The notes below the pieces were generated by a model that was not told the origin of the DNA, searched no databases, and saw nothing but the letters and a program-made list of their open reading frames with translations. From NCBI GenBank assembly GCA_030544215.1, contig JARZZO010000014.1:16154234-16218233 (forward strand): a DNA stretch of 64,000 nucleotides, read 5' to 3'. The translations under genes were made by a program, and so were the position numbers. Source of the DNA: Zantedeschia hybrid cultivar. Lineage: Eukaryota > Streptophyta > Magnoliopsida > Alismatales > Araceae. Positions 21,360 to 33,980 of this stretch are shown piece after piece (position 1 is the first letter of the stretch; every line of letters starts with the position of its first letter).

Positions 21360-22026
21360 GAAGGACGACACTAAGATTTACTTAGTTCGGAGGCAAACCT
21401 CTTACGTCTATGAGAAGAATATCGAGAGAGAATTCACTATAAAAGAAAAATAGACAGAGAATCGACTTTACACCGTCAATGGTCGTCACCCAGAGAGAAG
21501 TAGCACACCGACGTCCGAAAAATTCTCCTCGAGATAGTATGCCAGAAGCCAACATGCACCCAGAACCAGGATACAGAAAGGACAAGAGAATACTTACAAA
21601 CTCTCCATACTTGTTTATCTATCTCTCTCTTTCTTTCTCACTAGTTTCTCTCTTGAACCCAAGTAGACCAGCCAGCCACATAGCATCTATTTATGGATGC
21701 AAGAGAGATAGGCGGTAGAACACGAACAAGATCATGGATACGTGACGAAGGCGGACTGGATAAGGATGCAGAAACGGAAGCCAACGAAGAAGGGAGAACT
21801 TTCCCTCTCCACGCGCATGCACGTTCGAGATGGACGTGTATGCATGAGAATCCCGTTCTGAACGGGATTCCTCCTCCCACCCGGTTTTGACCACGTCAAC
21901 ACCCATTTCAACTGTTCTCATCCACTGTGCACGATTCTTGACAATCGTTTTCCTCGATTTCAGATGTGTGTATAGAACGTCGTTTCCACTTGAGGCAGGA
22001 GATTTTGATCTCATAAGTCTTCAACA
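21360..22026 (-). mobile_element. Possible Copia-type LTR remnant
   Basis: Read on the minus strand it begins TGTTGAAGACTTATGAGATC, has a TATA-like CATAAATAG at about 21684-21697, and ends in CTACGTCxATGAGAAG/TTCGGAGG-type sequence that resembles plant Copia LTR U5 regions. No second LTR and no target duplication were found, so the left end is a guess. Confidence 0.3.
21848..21870. repeat. Perfect 10-bp hairpin with 3-nt loop
   Basis: GAATCCCGTT, CTG, AACGGGATTC. It sits within the possible Copia LTR. Confidence 0.7.
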
Positions 22027-22154
22027 CGTTTTAAATTGATACATAAGCAGCATTCCTCAGATTCATGAAGTCTAAAGGGAATGGGAAAGCCGAGCTCTCA
22101 AAATCCAAGTTGTTCCGCATTCTATGTCCAACGGTGGCAATCTATGAATAGCCC

Positions 22155-23031
22155 TAATGTAGCCGAAGCTATCACGACTGGATTCCGAGGTTGGAATCCG
22201 AAGTTAGGGATCTGGAGCTGAGTCGGACCGGTGCAAGAGGTCCGACGGGGATCCGGAAGGCGATGGAGGCAGAGACGAAGCCGAAGGTCCGAGGCCGAAG
22301 GTGGCTCGGTCAGATGTTGGCTTGTCTTCGGAAGGCGGGGCCGACGCTCCTTTGGTCGGAGATGCAGCCGGCGCACGGCGTCGAGACCGGTGGAAGAAGT
22401 CCGAAGTCGGCGGCCGATATCGACTCGGAGAGGTCGGCGATGATTCGAACCGAGCCCCTGCATGAGGGAAAGAAGAAGAAACCGGTCAGTAGGAGTCCCG
22501 GGCTTCGGCCCTTAGGAACCCCCTCCGACGGTCAAGTTAGCTTCTGAAGAAGATTCAATTCAGAAGGCAAAGAGTAGTTTTAATGCTTTTTGGACTATAG
22601 TCTTTGAGGGTCTCGGAGGCATAGAATTGCATACCTTTGGCAATAAATAGCGGTGTATTTATAGCAGAGGATAGAGGATGGTTAACGGTGACAGCCGATA
22701 TAGGACTATGTCCGGGCTTACTGGTAAACCGCCATAGTGCCTAGTCCTCCACCGGAGTGAGCCGGACTCGGCTATCGGGTCGAAGGGGGTTGGGCCGCTG
22801 ATGGGCCGAAGCCTGTTGGGCCTGGGACTGCCGTGCTGCTCCCGGGCCGTAGGCTGATGGGCCGCTGACGGGCCGAAGCCTGTTGGGCCGAGAGCAACGG
22901 TGCCGCTTACAGGCCGAGAGCTGTTGGGCCGCTGATGGGCCGAAGGCTCCCTGAGGGTCTTGTACTACTGCTGCTGAACTGAACTGGGTTTGGACTTATT
23001 TTAATGGGCCGAATCGGATTCTGCCTCGTCA
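22155..23031 (-). mobile_element. Solo LTR of the element 1 family
   Basis: The reverse complement begins TGACGAGGCAGAATCCGATT and ends GATAGCTTCGGCTACATTA. It aligns with the element 1 LTR through the GGCCCA-rich U3, the TATA box (minus strand, 22656-22663) and the U5 (CTCGGAATCCxGTCGTGATAG). It is 877 bp against 1056 bp, so it carries deletions or belongs to a sister subfamily. A perfect 5-bp target duplication AGCCC flanks it (22150-22154 and 23032-23036), which shows LTR-LTR recombination that removed the interior. The terminal CA has become TA. Confidence 0.9.
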
Positions 23032-23629
23032 AGCCCTAAATCGGCACAAAATAGATGTCGTCCGTTAATGTTTTTCGAGTTTTTTATTGGATACATCTCT
23101 TGTAAGATTGTACCATGACGAGCAAAGAACTATGATGATCATAAGATTAATGTGAGATGTGTCCCACACTGAATGTGAGCCTCATACACAAATTGTTCAA
23201 ACCCATAATATTTATCATGCTCTTAATGTTGATATTGTAGTTTAGAAGTCATTGGGTTCAAAACAAAATCTTATAAAGCATAGATTTTGAAATTAACGAT
23301 AGCAAGATATCTGATTTCAATAGCATTTTAAAATTTAACTTACAATAATAGTTAATATGAAATTATCCCTTGCTTTTCATTTAACCCATAAAATAGATTG
23401 ATTCGGTTCCCTAAAAGTTGAACAAAAACATGAAGCACTTTCAGGGGCAGTCGAAATCGAATGCCTAAAATATCCACTTGGAAAGGTCTTTCCAATTCAC
23501 AAACTTTACAAAATATAGTTAGATATAGATCGACAAACAAAATATTATCATGATGCCGACGAATCTTTGTCACATCTTGGCGGGGTCAGCATGTAATGGC
23601 TTATGGGGGTGAGAAAAAGGGGATTCTGT

Positions 23630-24600
23630 ACAGATCCGTTTGGTTGCACTTAAAATATAATCGGATTGAAAGGTTTTTCAAGAAAATCAATTTATGAGAA
23701 AAATAAAAATACAATCGACCATTTGGCACTTATGAAAATATTTTTTTGAAATTTTTTTCATTCATTTCTTGGCCCGTAAAATATTTTCCTGAAAATTATT
23801 TCATATATTTGTTTGCTTATAAAAAAAAATCGCATTACAAAATTTTTAACATAGATATGACAGAGCCAAAATTTTTTTTTATATTTTTCTGAACTAAGAG
23901 AATATCTCAACTATACATTTGATTAGATAATTCAAATAAAAAAGACAATATCTTCACATAATCAAAATTCAAACGGCAACATTAAAGGATATTTTTTTTA
24001 TTTTTAATTTTCAGTTTGAGGTACGTTTAGCATGGTTCTACGTAAAATATATTTGACCGAGAAGAAAATTAATTTACAAGGAAAATAAAAATATAATTTA
24101 TCATTTTGAAGTTTTAAAAATATGTTTTTGAAAAAAATTTCATTTATTTATTTCCTGTAAAATATTTTCTTAAAAACGTAATCAATATTTTCTAAAAATA
24201 TTTTCACTTGTTTCTTTTCCTGTAACAAAATTTGAAATGTCTGAGTGGACACTTATTAACATAGATAACACACTCAATTGACTTTTTCTTTTTTCTGAGT
24301 TGAGAGAACAGTCAACTCGACCATTGATCATACACTTCAAATAAAAATAAAAAAAGATCATGTCCTCACACCATAAAAATTTGAAAATCAGTATATTTGT
24401 TTTATTTTTGTATTTATTTTGGAGAACGTTTTTACTTGACATTAGATTAGACGATTCAAATAAAAAAAATCATGTTTTTACACTGTCAAAATTCAAATGC
24501 CAGAGTATCCTAACTTGACATCTAATTACATAGTTCAAATAAAAAAAATATCACGTTCCTACACGTTGCACATTATACATTTGGTTGTATTTAAAATATA
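23630..24600. repeat. Decayed direct repeats, about 400-bp module
   Basis: A module starting CGTTTGGTTGCACTTAAAATA and holding AAAATATTTTCCTGAAAA and ATTCAAATAAAAAA recurs near 23629, 24030 and 24577 with partial copies between. It is non-coding and strongly diverged. Confidence 0.55.
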
Positions 24601-24859
24601 ATTAGAAAGAAAATATTTTTAAAAATAAATTTTATTAATAAAAATATACTTTGAGAAAAGATATTTTTATTTATTTATTCCATAAAAGTAAAACATTTGT
24701 ATGTTTCAAGAGTATCATATTGTTTTAAAGGTATAAGTGTAAAATTATAATATCTTAAGTTTTAAGGATATAAATATAAGTAATTCTAAATGGAGAATAA
24801 CTTAATGCATCCTTAGGGGTTATTACATCTAAAAAAAGTTTTTCTAATACTTTTTTAAA

Positions 24860-25215
24860 GTCCCCAACATGGCCTACATGTTCACATAATTGGATTTTCG
24901 ATTAGACATCCTATAAAATAATAAAAATTCAAAAAGCAAGACAAAATGAACAGTAATATACTATTCATTGAGGATCCGTTTTTGATTTTCATAATATTTT
25001 TTGAAGGCTTCTAATATGACCCATATGCTCATATAATTTGATTTTTTATTGAACATATCAAAAAAAGATGAAAATTCGAAAACTAAGCCCCAATGAACGG
25101 TAGTCTACTATTCATTAGAGTTCGATTTTTTATTTTTTTTGAAAGACCACTGACATGTCCTACATACCTATCTAATTCAATTTTAGATAGAACATCTCAG
25201 AAAAATTAAAAATTT
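24860..25215. repeat. Three diverged tandem copies of about 130 bp
   Basis: A unit containing CCTACATGTTCACATAATTG, ATGAACAGTAATATACTATT and a T-rich tail occurs at about 24868, 25018 and 25155. Confidence 0.6.
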
Positions 25216-25219
25216 ATTT

Positions 25220-26413
25220 TAACGGCATAAAAGAAAGCAGCCTCTTTTATTTTTAACAAATATCGCCCACAGTCTCAACGTTGGACCTTTGAAGTTTTTC
25301 AGGAAAACGAAATACAAATCCGATGCCAAAATCCTGATTCAGATGTAGTCAACTGATTATATTTTTTGTTGACTAACGTTTTTAGGTTACCAAATAAATC
25401 ATTGTATCAATTTTTTTTTTAAAAATGTTCTCCTAACTGTCATTTTACTGGTTACCAAATGGACGCTCACTAAGCCTTCTTTTCATGTGTTTTTTTGCAC
25501 TTTTAGACGCACACATGAAAATAGAAAGTGATAAAAGTAAGATCTCATCATTTTAATATTCTCTTTCATATGTCTGAGGAAGATGAAGATAGAGAGAAGG
25601 CACAGAAGATCCAATTTTCATAGGGTGGGACAATGGCACAGATGTCGTCAACGGTCATTTGTCTGCTGGTAATGGTTGCTAAACTAATTTTGACCAAATC
25701 GAAAGAATGTATTTTAAAACATTGATTACAATATTTTGCTGGTCCTTTGATCTTCGACAATGTAATAGAAATTTTACTTTTTAAAAAATACTAGCAAGTT
25801 CAAAAATCACTTCAAACTCAACTTAATCATTATTCTTCAATATAATTTAGGGACTCAAATCACATGTCAACTTGATCCGACGGATGTGGCTCCCCTAAGC
25901 TCGGTAAATTTAATAAAAAAATTAAAAAATTACTGCATCACTCACTGTGTCCTATTTAAGAGGTCAGGCAGTAAGTGTTACTCTGTTCTTCATTCTCGTG
26001 TGCGTCACTTTTTAAATGTGAGGTTAAGAAAAGTTACAATCAGTGGCCATGTACAGTACTTGTTCGAAAGGGAGGGGGAAGCATCCGGGTAAAAAGAATG
26101 CAAATCTTTTACGTCTCACTTTGGAGGGGACTCGGTCAGTATAAAAGAGGCGAGGGAGACGGAATAGTACGAAAATTCACTCCGCCCACACGTCCTGTAA
26201 TTACAAAATCTGTCCCCCTCCTTTCTTTACTGACCGAGTTTCTTCCAAAGAAAGACGTAGACAATCCACACTCTGATAAAAATAATGCCACTTGTCAACT
26301 CTTTCTCTTTTTTTACTTTTGCTAGTGTCTCAATTTTATTTTTTTTCCTTTGTAATTTTAGAGTCACTTCATAGCTTTTCGTGCAGCTAGCCAAGCCTTT
26401 CCCTAGACAACTG
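25220..26413. other. Intergenic DNA, no gene seen
   Basis: AT-rich DNA. Short open frames near 25.9-26.3 kb have no recognisable motif. Confidence 0.5.
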
Positions 26414-26421
26414 CCTAAGGA

Positions 26422-26936
26422 TAGAGCTGTAAACAGAGCAGATGGGAGTGGACACTGTATTTTTGTGTCTATCCATTTATGCTAAACGGATAATTCGTAT
26501 CCACAGTGGATACTAGATCACGAATGTTCTCTGCATTCGAAGTGGATACGGATAATATATGCATATTAGGGAGGTTAACTTAGAGAATGCTATTTGACAC
26601 AAACAATGTATCAAAAATATAAAATATATGCTAATTTATGAATACTTGAATTAGTTATCATAAAAATAAAAGAATATTTAACATAAAATGTTAAAAAATA
26701 CTTATAGGATGTAAAAGTGATTAAAGTAAAATACTAATGTATGAATAAATATACACATATTTAATATTAAATTAATTATTAGATCTTAAATTGTATAGAT
26801 AACTATGACTATTAGGTAAACTTAATCCGAAGCGAATATGGAATTTCCGTAACTACTCCGTTTAAGAAGCGGATCATAAACAAAAATACGAATCTGAAGA
26901 GGATCCAGAAAAAATATGGATCCGTTTACAGCCCTA
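26422..26936. mobile_element. Non-autonomous hAT-type MITE
   Basis: Inverted ends TAGAGCTGTAAACAGAGC and (right end, reverse-complemented) TAGGGCTGTAAACGGATCC, of the TAGGGxTGTAAACGG type common in plant hAT MITEs. Flanking 8-bp sequences CCTAAGGA (26414-26421) and CCTAATGG (26937-26944) agree at six of eight positions, the target size of hAT elements. The interior is AT-rich with CGGATA words and non-coding. Confidence 0.7.
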
Positions 26937-26944
26937 CCTAATGG

Positions 26945-28670
26945 TACTTAGGCGAACGTTTTTATTCTTCCCTTGAATTTGGCATCCAATTAGTGTTATT
27001 GTACGAGGCTAATATTTTGAAGTTGTTAAACGTCTCACATTAGAAAAGAAATAAATCAACTATATCCTTAAAATATTAGTACCTACTCCACTCAGTACTT
27101 TAAAATTTAAAATTGAATGACCAATAACTTCAATAGAAAATATCATCTCTCTCTCTAGATGGCAATCCCTTCCTAGACAACATCAGTGGAACTTAATTCT
27201 GATCATTAAAATCCTCATACTTCTTGAGTATTTTTAAATGGATTTGATATGCTTTGAATTTCAAGAGATCTAAACTTTTAGTGGAAGAAAGGGATTAACT
27301 CGTGAAAGATATAGTAGTTGAATTTTCTTTAAAAACCATCTTGAATTTATTTGAAACAATAGATATTTTCCTTTATTACACTCTAAAGTCTCTTGACACT
27401 TAAGAAAACAAAATTAGACAGCTGTAAAAAAATTATTTAAAGAATATATCTTTCAAAAGTTGTTAAAAATAATATTTTTCACAGTTTAATCATGTTTGCA
27501 GCATTTCCAATTCCAAATGCTGCCACAAGCTACATCTCGCTCATCCATGGGCATAGCAATATTAATTGGTCGACAGGGATTGAATCCCTGTGGCCGTTTG
27601 GTGTGACGGAATTAATAATCATGCCTCCATTTTCCACTTGATATGAAGACATTCGGGTTTGGCAGTTGCATGCTCAATTTGATTTCAAGTTCATGCTCTT
27701 TCCCTCATCCTAGTTTTAGCTCACTTGAGTGAGGAGACCCGGTAATCACTAGATCGGGCGTCACGTATAGTGAAACGGAGCACCCCTCCATGAACTAATT
27801 GTCTTCGTAGATTTTTTTCAATAAAATAAGTTTTATACAGTTTTATAATAAAAGTGAAACATTTAGGTTAATTTCCTTTTGTATTATAAAATCTCTAATT
27901 ATCATGCTTGATTAAAATGTAATATTCTTTTAAAAAAATAAGATGACTTTTTAGTATTAGAGATTTTAAATAAACTGGCATAGACGTTAAGGACACTTTA
28001 AAAATTTATTTAGATGATTATAGGAAACGATCGTCCGCGAGTTGAAGTAGTAGGAAGCAACCAACGATAGGCAGCGGAGAATAAGTGACTAACAATACTA
28101 TAATCGCCGCTTTGATTGGAGAATAGGAGAAGAATAAAGCCTCTTATTCTTAGAATACGGTTAATTCTAATTTGATGGGCGGAATGATTTATACTGCGTT
28201 AGAATTGCTTATATTAGAATAATGAGAATAAGCAATTCGACCTTAGACCTAAGAATTATTTATCCTTCCTATTCCGCCGTTGAGTCCTACGAAACTATCA
28301 AAACTAAGCACCCCTCATTTTAGTATACGTTATTTCGGATAAGTAATTTTGAATAACTTATTCTGCAAACAAATTGGGAGTGAATGGTGACCAATAGAAT
28401 GCATAGGCAAGGGGCAGCTAGCCATGGGAAGCAACAGGCAGTGATGATCACTGACGATAAAAATTAAAAAGTAGCAACTAATCTTTTGTTATTTTGATAC
28501 AGAACCAGTTTAATTGACCAGATAAATACGCATATATATAAGAGATCAAGATATAATTTTAAGCAAAATCCATAGTACACTTTTAACTGTACAACAAGGA
28601 AATTTTTTATACTATCAACCAACTTGAATCCAAAATCCAGTGAAATAAATTGAGGCAACAACAATCACTA
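26945..28670. other. Intergenic DNA with small palindromes
   Basis: No gene is seen. Palindromes: ACAGGGATT-G-AATCCCTGT at 27573-27591, and an 11-bp stem GAATTGCTTAT / ATAAGCAATTC at 28202-28238 within a stretch (28.1-28.4 kb) that resembles a decayed MITE. Confidence 0.5.
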
Positions 28671-28905
28671 GTGAGGCAGATCCAAGGTTAACTCAGGGAG
28701 GTTATGAGATTTCACTGAATTTTGTCAACTTTACTGATTCAGTCTAATGTAGTCTACTCTAAATCTCATTAACCTAGCTCAAGACCTCACTGGTCTAATT
28801 TAGGGCTCTATATGACCCAATCCACAATCCTACTGAGCCAACCATATTTATAACTTAATGTTCAATTAACTCTACTGAATAAAATTTCTATATCCGCCAC
28901 TGATG
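28671..28905. mobile_element. Candidate MITE with AGTGGCGGATC-type ends
   Basis: The left end AGTGAGGCAGATCCAAGG and the right end (reverse-complemented) AGTGGCGGATATAG are imperfect inverted repeats. The same end type is seen at 38138-38333 and at a single end near 32185. No convincing target duplication was found. Confidence 0.4.
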
Positions 28906-31260
28906 ATACTCATGACAAACTGTGAGTAATAGATGATGGGCAATGACAGTGGCGAGTGGTGCTGGTGGGTGGCAGCATTTGGTAATTACAATGGCAAGTG
29001 ACAGGTCATGGGAGTCCATGGCTGTAGTGATGAGCAACAAAGAGATGGTTCACACAAGTGTTGAATCTTAAATGCGAGGAGAGTCAGATTCAGGTGGTGA
29101 CTTAAGAGGTCTACTACGAAAATGTTTTTATAAAAAAAAACTTTTCATATTGCAGCGAAATACCCGTTACAAGGACGAAATTATAGTTGGATGTGGCGGA
29201 ACCTCCCTCTTCTTGCGTGCCCTTTGATTTTTTATTTTTTATATTATTTTTGTTTAGGATCGATGTTCCTAGTCTGGTAGTTGAAAACTTGGATCGACAA
29301 TACAAGGTTTGAGTTTAAAATTAATCAAAGATTCCTAATTTTCCTTTTTCTCTTTTCCCCTGCAGACGTTATTTGCCTTCTTCTAATTTAGAGCAGTGTA
29401 TTTGTCTAACTCCGGAGCAAGATTCCCAATTAATCTTCAGATTTGAGATCTTCCGGTTACATATCAATAGAGTTGTCACTCATGTACCTAATGACGGATG
29501 TAGGAATTTGGTCCAGTGGGATCCTTATATTAAGTACTGTAGACTAAGTTGAAGGTTGGACAGCTAAAGCTACAAACGGGTCGAATTCGGTGCGGATCTA
29601 AGGCAGATCCATGATTGTATCTATTAAATTATCGGTTTAAAAATATTATCCGTTAACGATCTTATAAGTTAATAATCAGTCGGATCATTAAGTTTAGAGC
29701 ATTTCATTGTAAATGGTGCTGGAAATTTTCTGGTCCTGAAGCTCTATGCTTTCCTTGCTTTAGCCTTTTAAAATCTTATTCTGTAGATGGGTTTTAACTT
29801 TTGTTCGGTAGAAAACTTTTGCAGATAGCCATGGAGGTAGTTTGCTCTGTACTGTCTTTAATCCCGGCCAATAATATCACGCGAGTTAGAATTTACTTAT
29901 CTTTGTTTATTCTATCCCTATGTTTAGGGATTGAGTCAAAAGCTCATTTTAGGGATTCTATACTAGGAGTTCTGAGAAAAATAATATTAAGAATGCCAAG
30001 TCTTAAAACATGTGGTGTTTCTTCGCCACTAAAAAATTGGATGCTACCTACCTAATATAAATCTTTCTGTACATTAGCAGAAATATGATAAACGCAAGTA
30101 TCACACACTTTTAAAAACACTTAGAGGTCTAACATTTTACAATTCCTTTATGTGAGAAACCTTGACTGAAAAAGATTTAGGCAGATAGCATAGACACGCT
30201 GATAAGAGTGAATGATTGAACCACATTTATTATGGAAACTATTTCTAAAATTTTAAAGAAACAATAATTTATAATTTGAAATTTCATAAAAATGAAAAAA
30301 TGAGACTTATTATGGACCATCAGATCATGACCCATTATTGTTGAAAATTGCTTGGGTCCAACAGTGTCCGGCTAGGTTCTGTTTTCAGGGTTTGTGGACA
30401 GCACGTGTCTTTTTTTCATACTGTCAGGGAGGCATGGAATAATTATCAAGGCTGGCATGCTAATCGGTTTGAGATCCTCCAATTCAGGCAAAAAAGTGCC
30501 AAGGCTGCGCTCAAACTAAACTTGATAAAATAGCCATGCTGGAGAAGCAATTTTGGGCACAGAAATCCACCAATGGAGGCATCAATTGTGCTTTCCATGC
30601 TTGTTTAAGGGAAAATGTATAGGTATTGATTCAAGATTTTACCTTATCACCATTAAGAGAATAGATGCTTTAATATCCTTGAAAGATTCATATGTTCTCA
30701 TCAAAAATTAGCAACGTCGTCCTTCAAGATGAATGTCTTAGAGCCAATGTTCTGAAAATTTGTACTCTAAAACCATGATACCAAATCAGTGCAATTAGGC
30801 TATGGTATCATGGTCTCCTTACTGATTTGCCCCCCATGACACCGCGGCACTACAATAAGCATCCTTTGCTTAGAGTCCATAGGCTAGTTCCTTTCTTACA
30901 TTTTGTTTAGATCTCCTGAATATATTTATATAACATACCAAATCAGCCAAAACTATGTCAGAGTTTAAACTCACCTAGGAGCTTCTTTCTTGGCCTAGAT
31001 ACATGCTTTAAACATGAGGTTTTTCTTTTCCTGATTTTTTCTTCTTTTTTTTATCATAATGTCATGGTGTTACTGTAAGAGGCTTAAAAATGGAGCCTCA
31101 TTACAACTAAGTATGCAAATACAAATACAACATCACAAATAAACCTAATGGTCCAAATCAAGTCAATATACGAGAGACTAAGAAAATAAATCATAAAAAA
31201 CTATGCACAATTTTTTTCCCATGTGTGGTGACCTTATTGTTTAAAAAAAGAAAAAAAACA
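28906..31260. other. Intergenic DNA, no gene seen
   Basis: AT-rich DNA. It contains a perfect 12-bp inverted repeat ACCATGATACCA / TGGTATCATGGT with a 19-nt loop at 30772-30814. Small open frames at 29.8 and 30.35 kb lack recognisable motifs. Confidence 0.5.
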
Positions 31261-31264
31261 CCAT

Positions 31265-32185
31265 GTTCTGGTTCTGCAGTAGCTGCAGTGCGGTGGGAGA
31301 CCGGTCGGTAGGGGTGACCGGAGTTGGAGTTGGAGTTGAAGGGCAGACTGGGCTCGGGCTGCTGCCTCGACAGCTGGCGGCTGGAGGCTAGCGGCCGACG
31401 GGGCTGGGCAGAGGCCCGAGGGGCGGTAGCTAGAGCCTGGCTGCTGGCGGGGGTGGGCGGAGCCGCGGAGGGGCCGAGGGGGTGACCAGCCGATGGGCGG
31501 TAGTAGACTGACGGTGGAGGCAGCTGGGCGGGTGCCGTTGGGCCGGCGCTGGGCAAAGGCCGGAGCAGCCGTCGGCCGAGCAGGAAAATTAGACTTGGGA
31601 GTCTCGGAGGGCAGCGGCCGCGGTGGATCCAGCTGCGGAGGCCAGAGGGGGTGACAGGTGACAGGAGGCCGGGCTGGGCTGGGCGGCTGGTGGCCGGAGA
31701 CCGACGGGGCTGGGCCGGGGCGGAGCCGTGCTGGGCTGGGCGGGGCTAGACGGCTGGCGGGCAGGGCGGAGCGTCGGAGCCACGAAGCCGTAGGGGGACC
31801 GTGGAGGGTAGCGAGCTGCCGACCGCGGCGGCGCTAGACAGAGAGCGGGCGTGCGACTGGCCGGTGGCCGCCTGGCTCCTGCTGTCGGGCTGCTGGTGCC
31901 GGTGGGGTGGGGGGCCTAGGGGCTAGGGCTCCAGGGACTGGGAGTCTCGGCCTACCGCACTCGTAGAGGAACGGACGAGCACAGGCGGAGCGGAGACAGG
32001 AAATGGATTGGGATTTGGGCGCTCGCTTGGGCTGTTGAAGTGGGTTGGGCGATCGGGCAGGCCCAGTAGGTTCCTGCTTTTGGCCAGTGGGATCCTGGAC
32101 CCTTAAAATTGGATCAGGCCTCTAAGAATTCAAAAGTTCAGTAGGATTCTGGGACCCCACACCTTACACAGTGGATCCGCCACTG
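31265..32185. other. GC-rich low-complexity island
   Basis: About 0.9 kb of GGCTGGGCGG-like sequence lies in AT-rich surroundings. The minus-strand open frames through it encode only Ala/Pro/Ser-rich low-complexity peptide. It ends in GTGGATCCGCCACTG, the same end type as the MITE at 28671-28905. It may be a captured fragment in a transposon of that family, but a matching left end was not found. Confidence 0.4.
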
Positions 32186-32199
32186 CGATGTACCCGAAC

Positions 32200-33980
32200 A
32201 ATCATGCGCTCTTTGTTCTTATATATAAATTATTATTAAATTTTAAGAACAGTAGCTATAATCTTGCACCACCCTGCAAAGATGACCGCATGGAACCTGG
32301 TTCGGTTCGGGTCTTAAATGGTCTTCACCGACACCTGGACCCAGTTCGTGGCCCGCCGAGGGAATCGTAATACCCATCGACACAAGGTGGGTTGATGCAA
32401 TAATGGGCTAAATGAAGCCTGTCTCCCGTTTGTATCTTTGTGTTCATCTTCTCCTGTTATTATACCCCCAACTCTCATATATTATTACTAATACTTCTAA
32501 ATTTTTTTAAATATTACATTATACCCCCATCAAACTAACGTGAATTTCAAAAAATATAATTTTTTTTCATAAATCATAAAATATCGGGGTGTCGGAGGTA
32601 CATATACAAAATATTAGTGAATTAAAGAGTATATATGTAAAATATTAGTGAATTAAAAAGTATATATGTAAAATATTAGTGAATTCAGATACATCCATGC
32701 AAAATCTTTAAATGGAGTGATATAAGTGCAACCTTACTGGCGGTTTCAAGGGTATTGATGATAATATGTGAGAGTTGGGGTATGGATGCAAATATAGTAT
32801 TTTTTTAGAAGTATATATGCAAAAAATCGTTTCAATATTTGGTCTCTTTCTTAGGAAAAAGAGTCTGATTCATTAGACATGGAGTGTGACTTGAAAAGTT
32901 GCGCAAGGGATGTGAAAGGAGCCATATTGGGCCGAATAGTGGGTCTATCTTTATCCTTATCCTTTAAGGATTACGTGAATTCTTATCTTTATCCTCTTGC
33001 ATCCTTATCTTTTAAAATTATCAGAAATGAAAGTTAAATTATTGGACAATACTATGTGCAAATATAAACTTAAGCTTACGCCACTTTTAGAGTGAACAAA
33101 CGAATCTTACTTTCAAAATATACATATTTATAAGTTCTTTCTAAGTAATTCTTATAAATTCACATATAAATCATGTGATATTTGTGAAAATGAAATCTTG
33201 TAAATTAATGAATGAGGAAGAAAAGGGGTTAAAAGAGAGGCGTGGATGTTAAGATATATAAGTATTACATAATTGGAGATTTCATGTGAGAGTTTTAAAT
33301 GGGATATGATCAATAATTAAGATGAGTGAAAGAAAAAAAAATAGTACTTAAATAATCAAACTTGTAAAAAGATGTATCTTTACCTTATCTTAAATCATTT
33401 GGATACAGATAGTATCCTTATCTATTTCTTTAAATTATATCTTTATGCACTTTAAGCTTCACAAACAGATGGATAAATAAATTTTCGGACACCATGTACA
33501 TCCATCCCTACTTGCACTTGTACATTGCTGTTGCGCATGCATTACTCTGGATGTGAACGGTGGTCCGGACTTTATTCACTTTGGGCTCGTTCATCTTAGG
33601 GTTGCTTATTTCGAAATGGATAATGCCTATTGCGGCCCAGGCAATATCGGATTGCATGGAAGTGTGATCCCATTTTTATTAAAAAAAATTTATGATCGAT
33701 CTTTAATTAGATGGTACAAATAAATCTTTTAGAGTTGTTCCCTCGTTATAGAATTTTAATTTTAAAAATTATATTTTTAGTACGGTTGTCTAATCAAATT
33801 GATCAGATAGTACCCATGAGACAATAAAAAAGCAGTACAGCAAGTGTTACTCTTTCGAAGAGTAAGTAATCTTGTCAAAAATGCAAAATTACGTATTTCT
33901 ATAATCAGAACAAATATCAATGGTACATATTTTTGTATATAATATTTATATTTAATTTATATTTTATTCTAAATATAATA
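32200..33980. other. Intergenic DNA, no gene seen
   Basis: AT-rich DNA with short internal repeats (AAAATATTAGTGAATTxA three times at 32.60-32.69 kb). Confidence 0.5.

Noticed and set aside
27573..27591. Short palindrome as an operator
   Set aside because: It is isolated, with no nearby gene or repeated copies.
31191..31783. Two minus-strand open frames in the GC-rich island
   Set aside because: Low-complexity Ala/Pro/Ser composition with no domain, codon-like bias or splice context.
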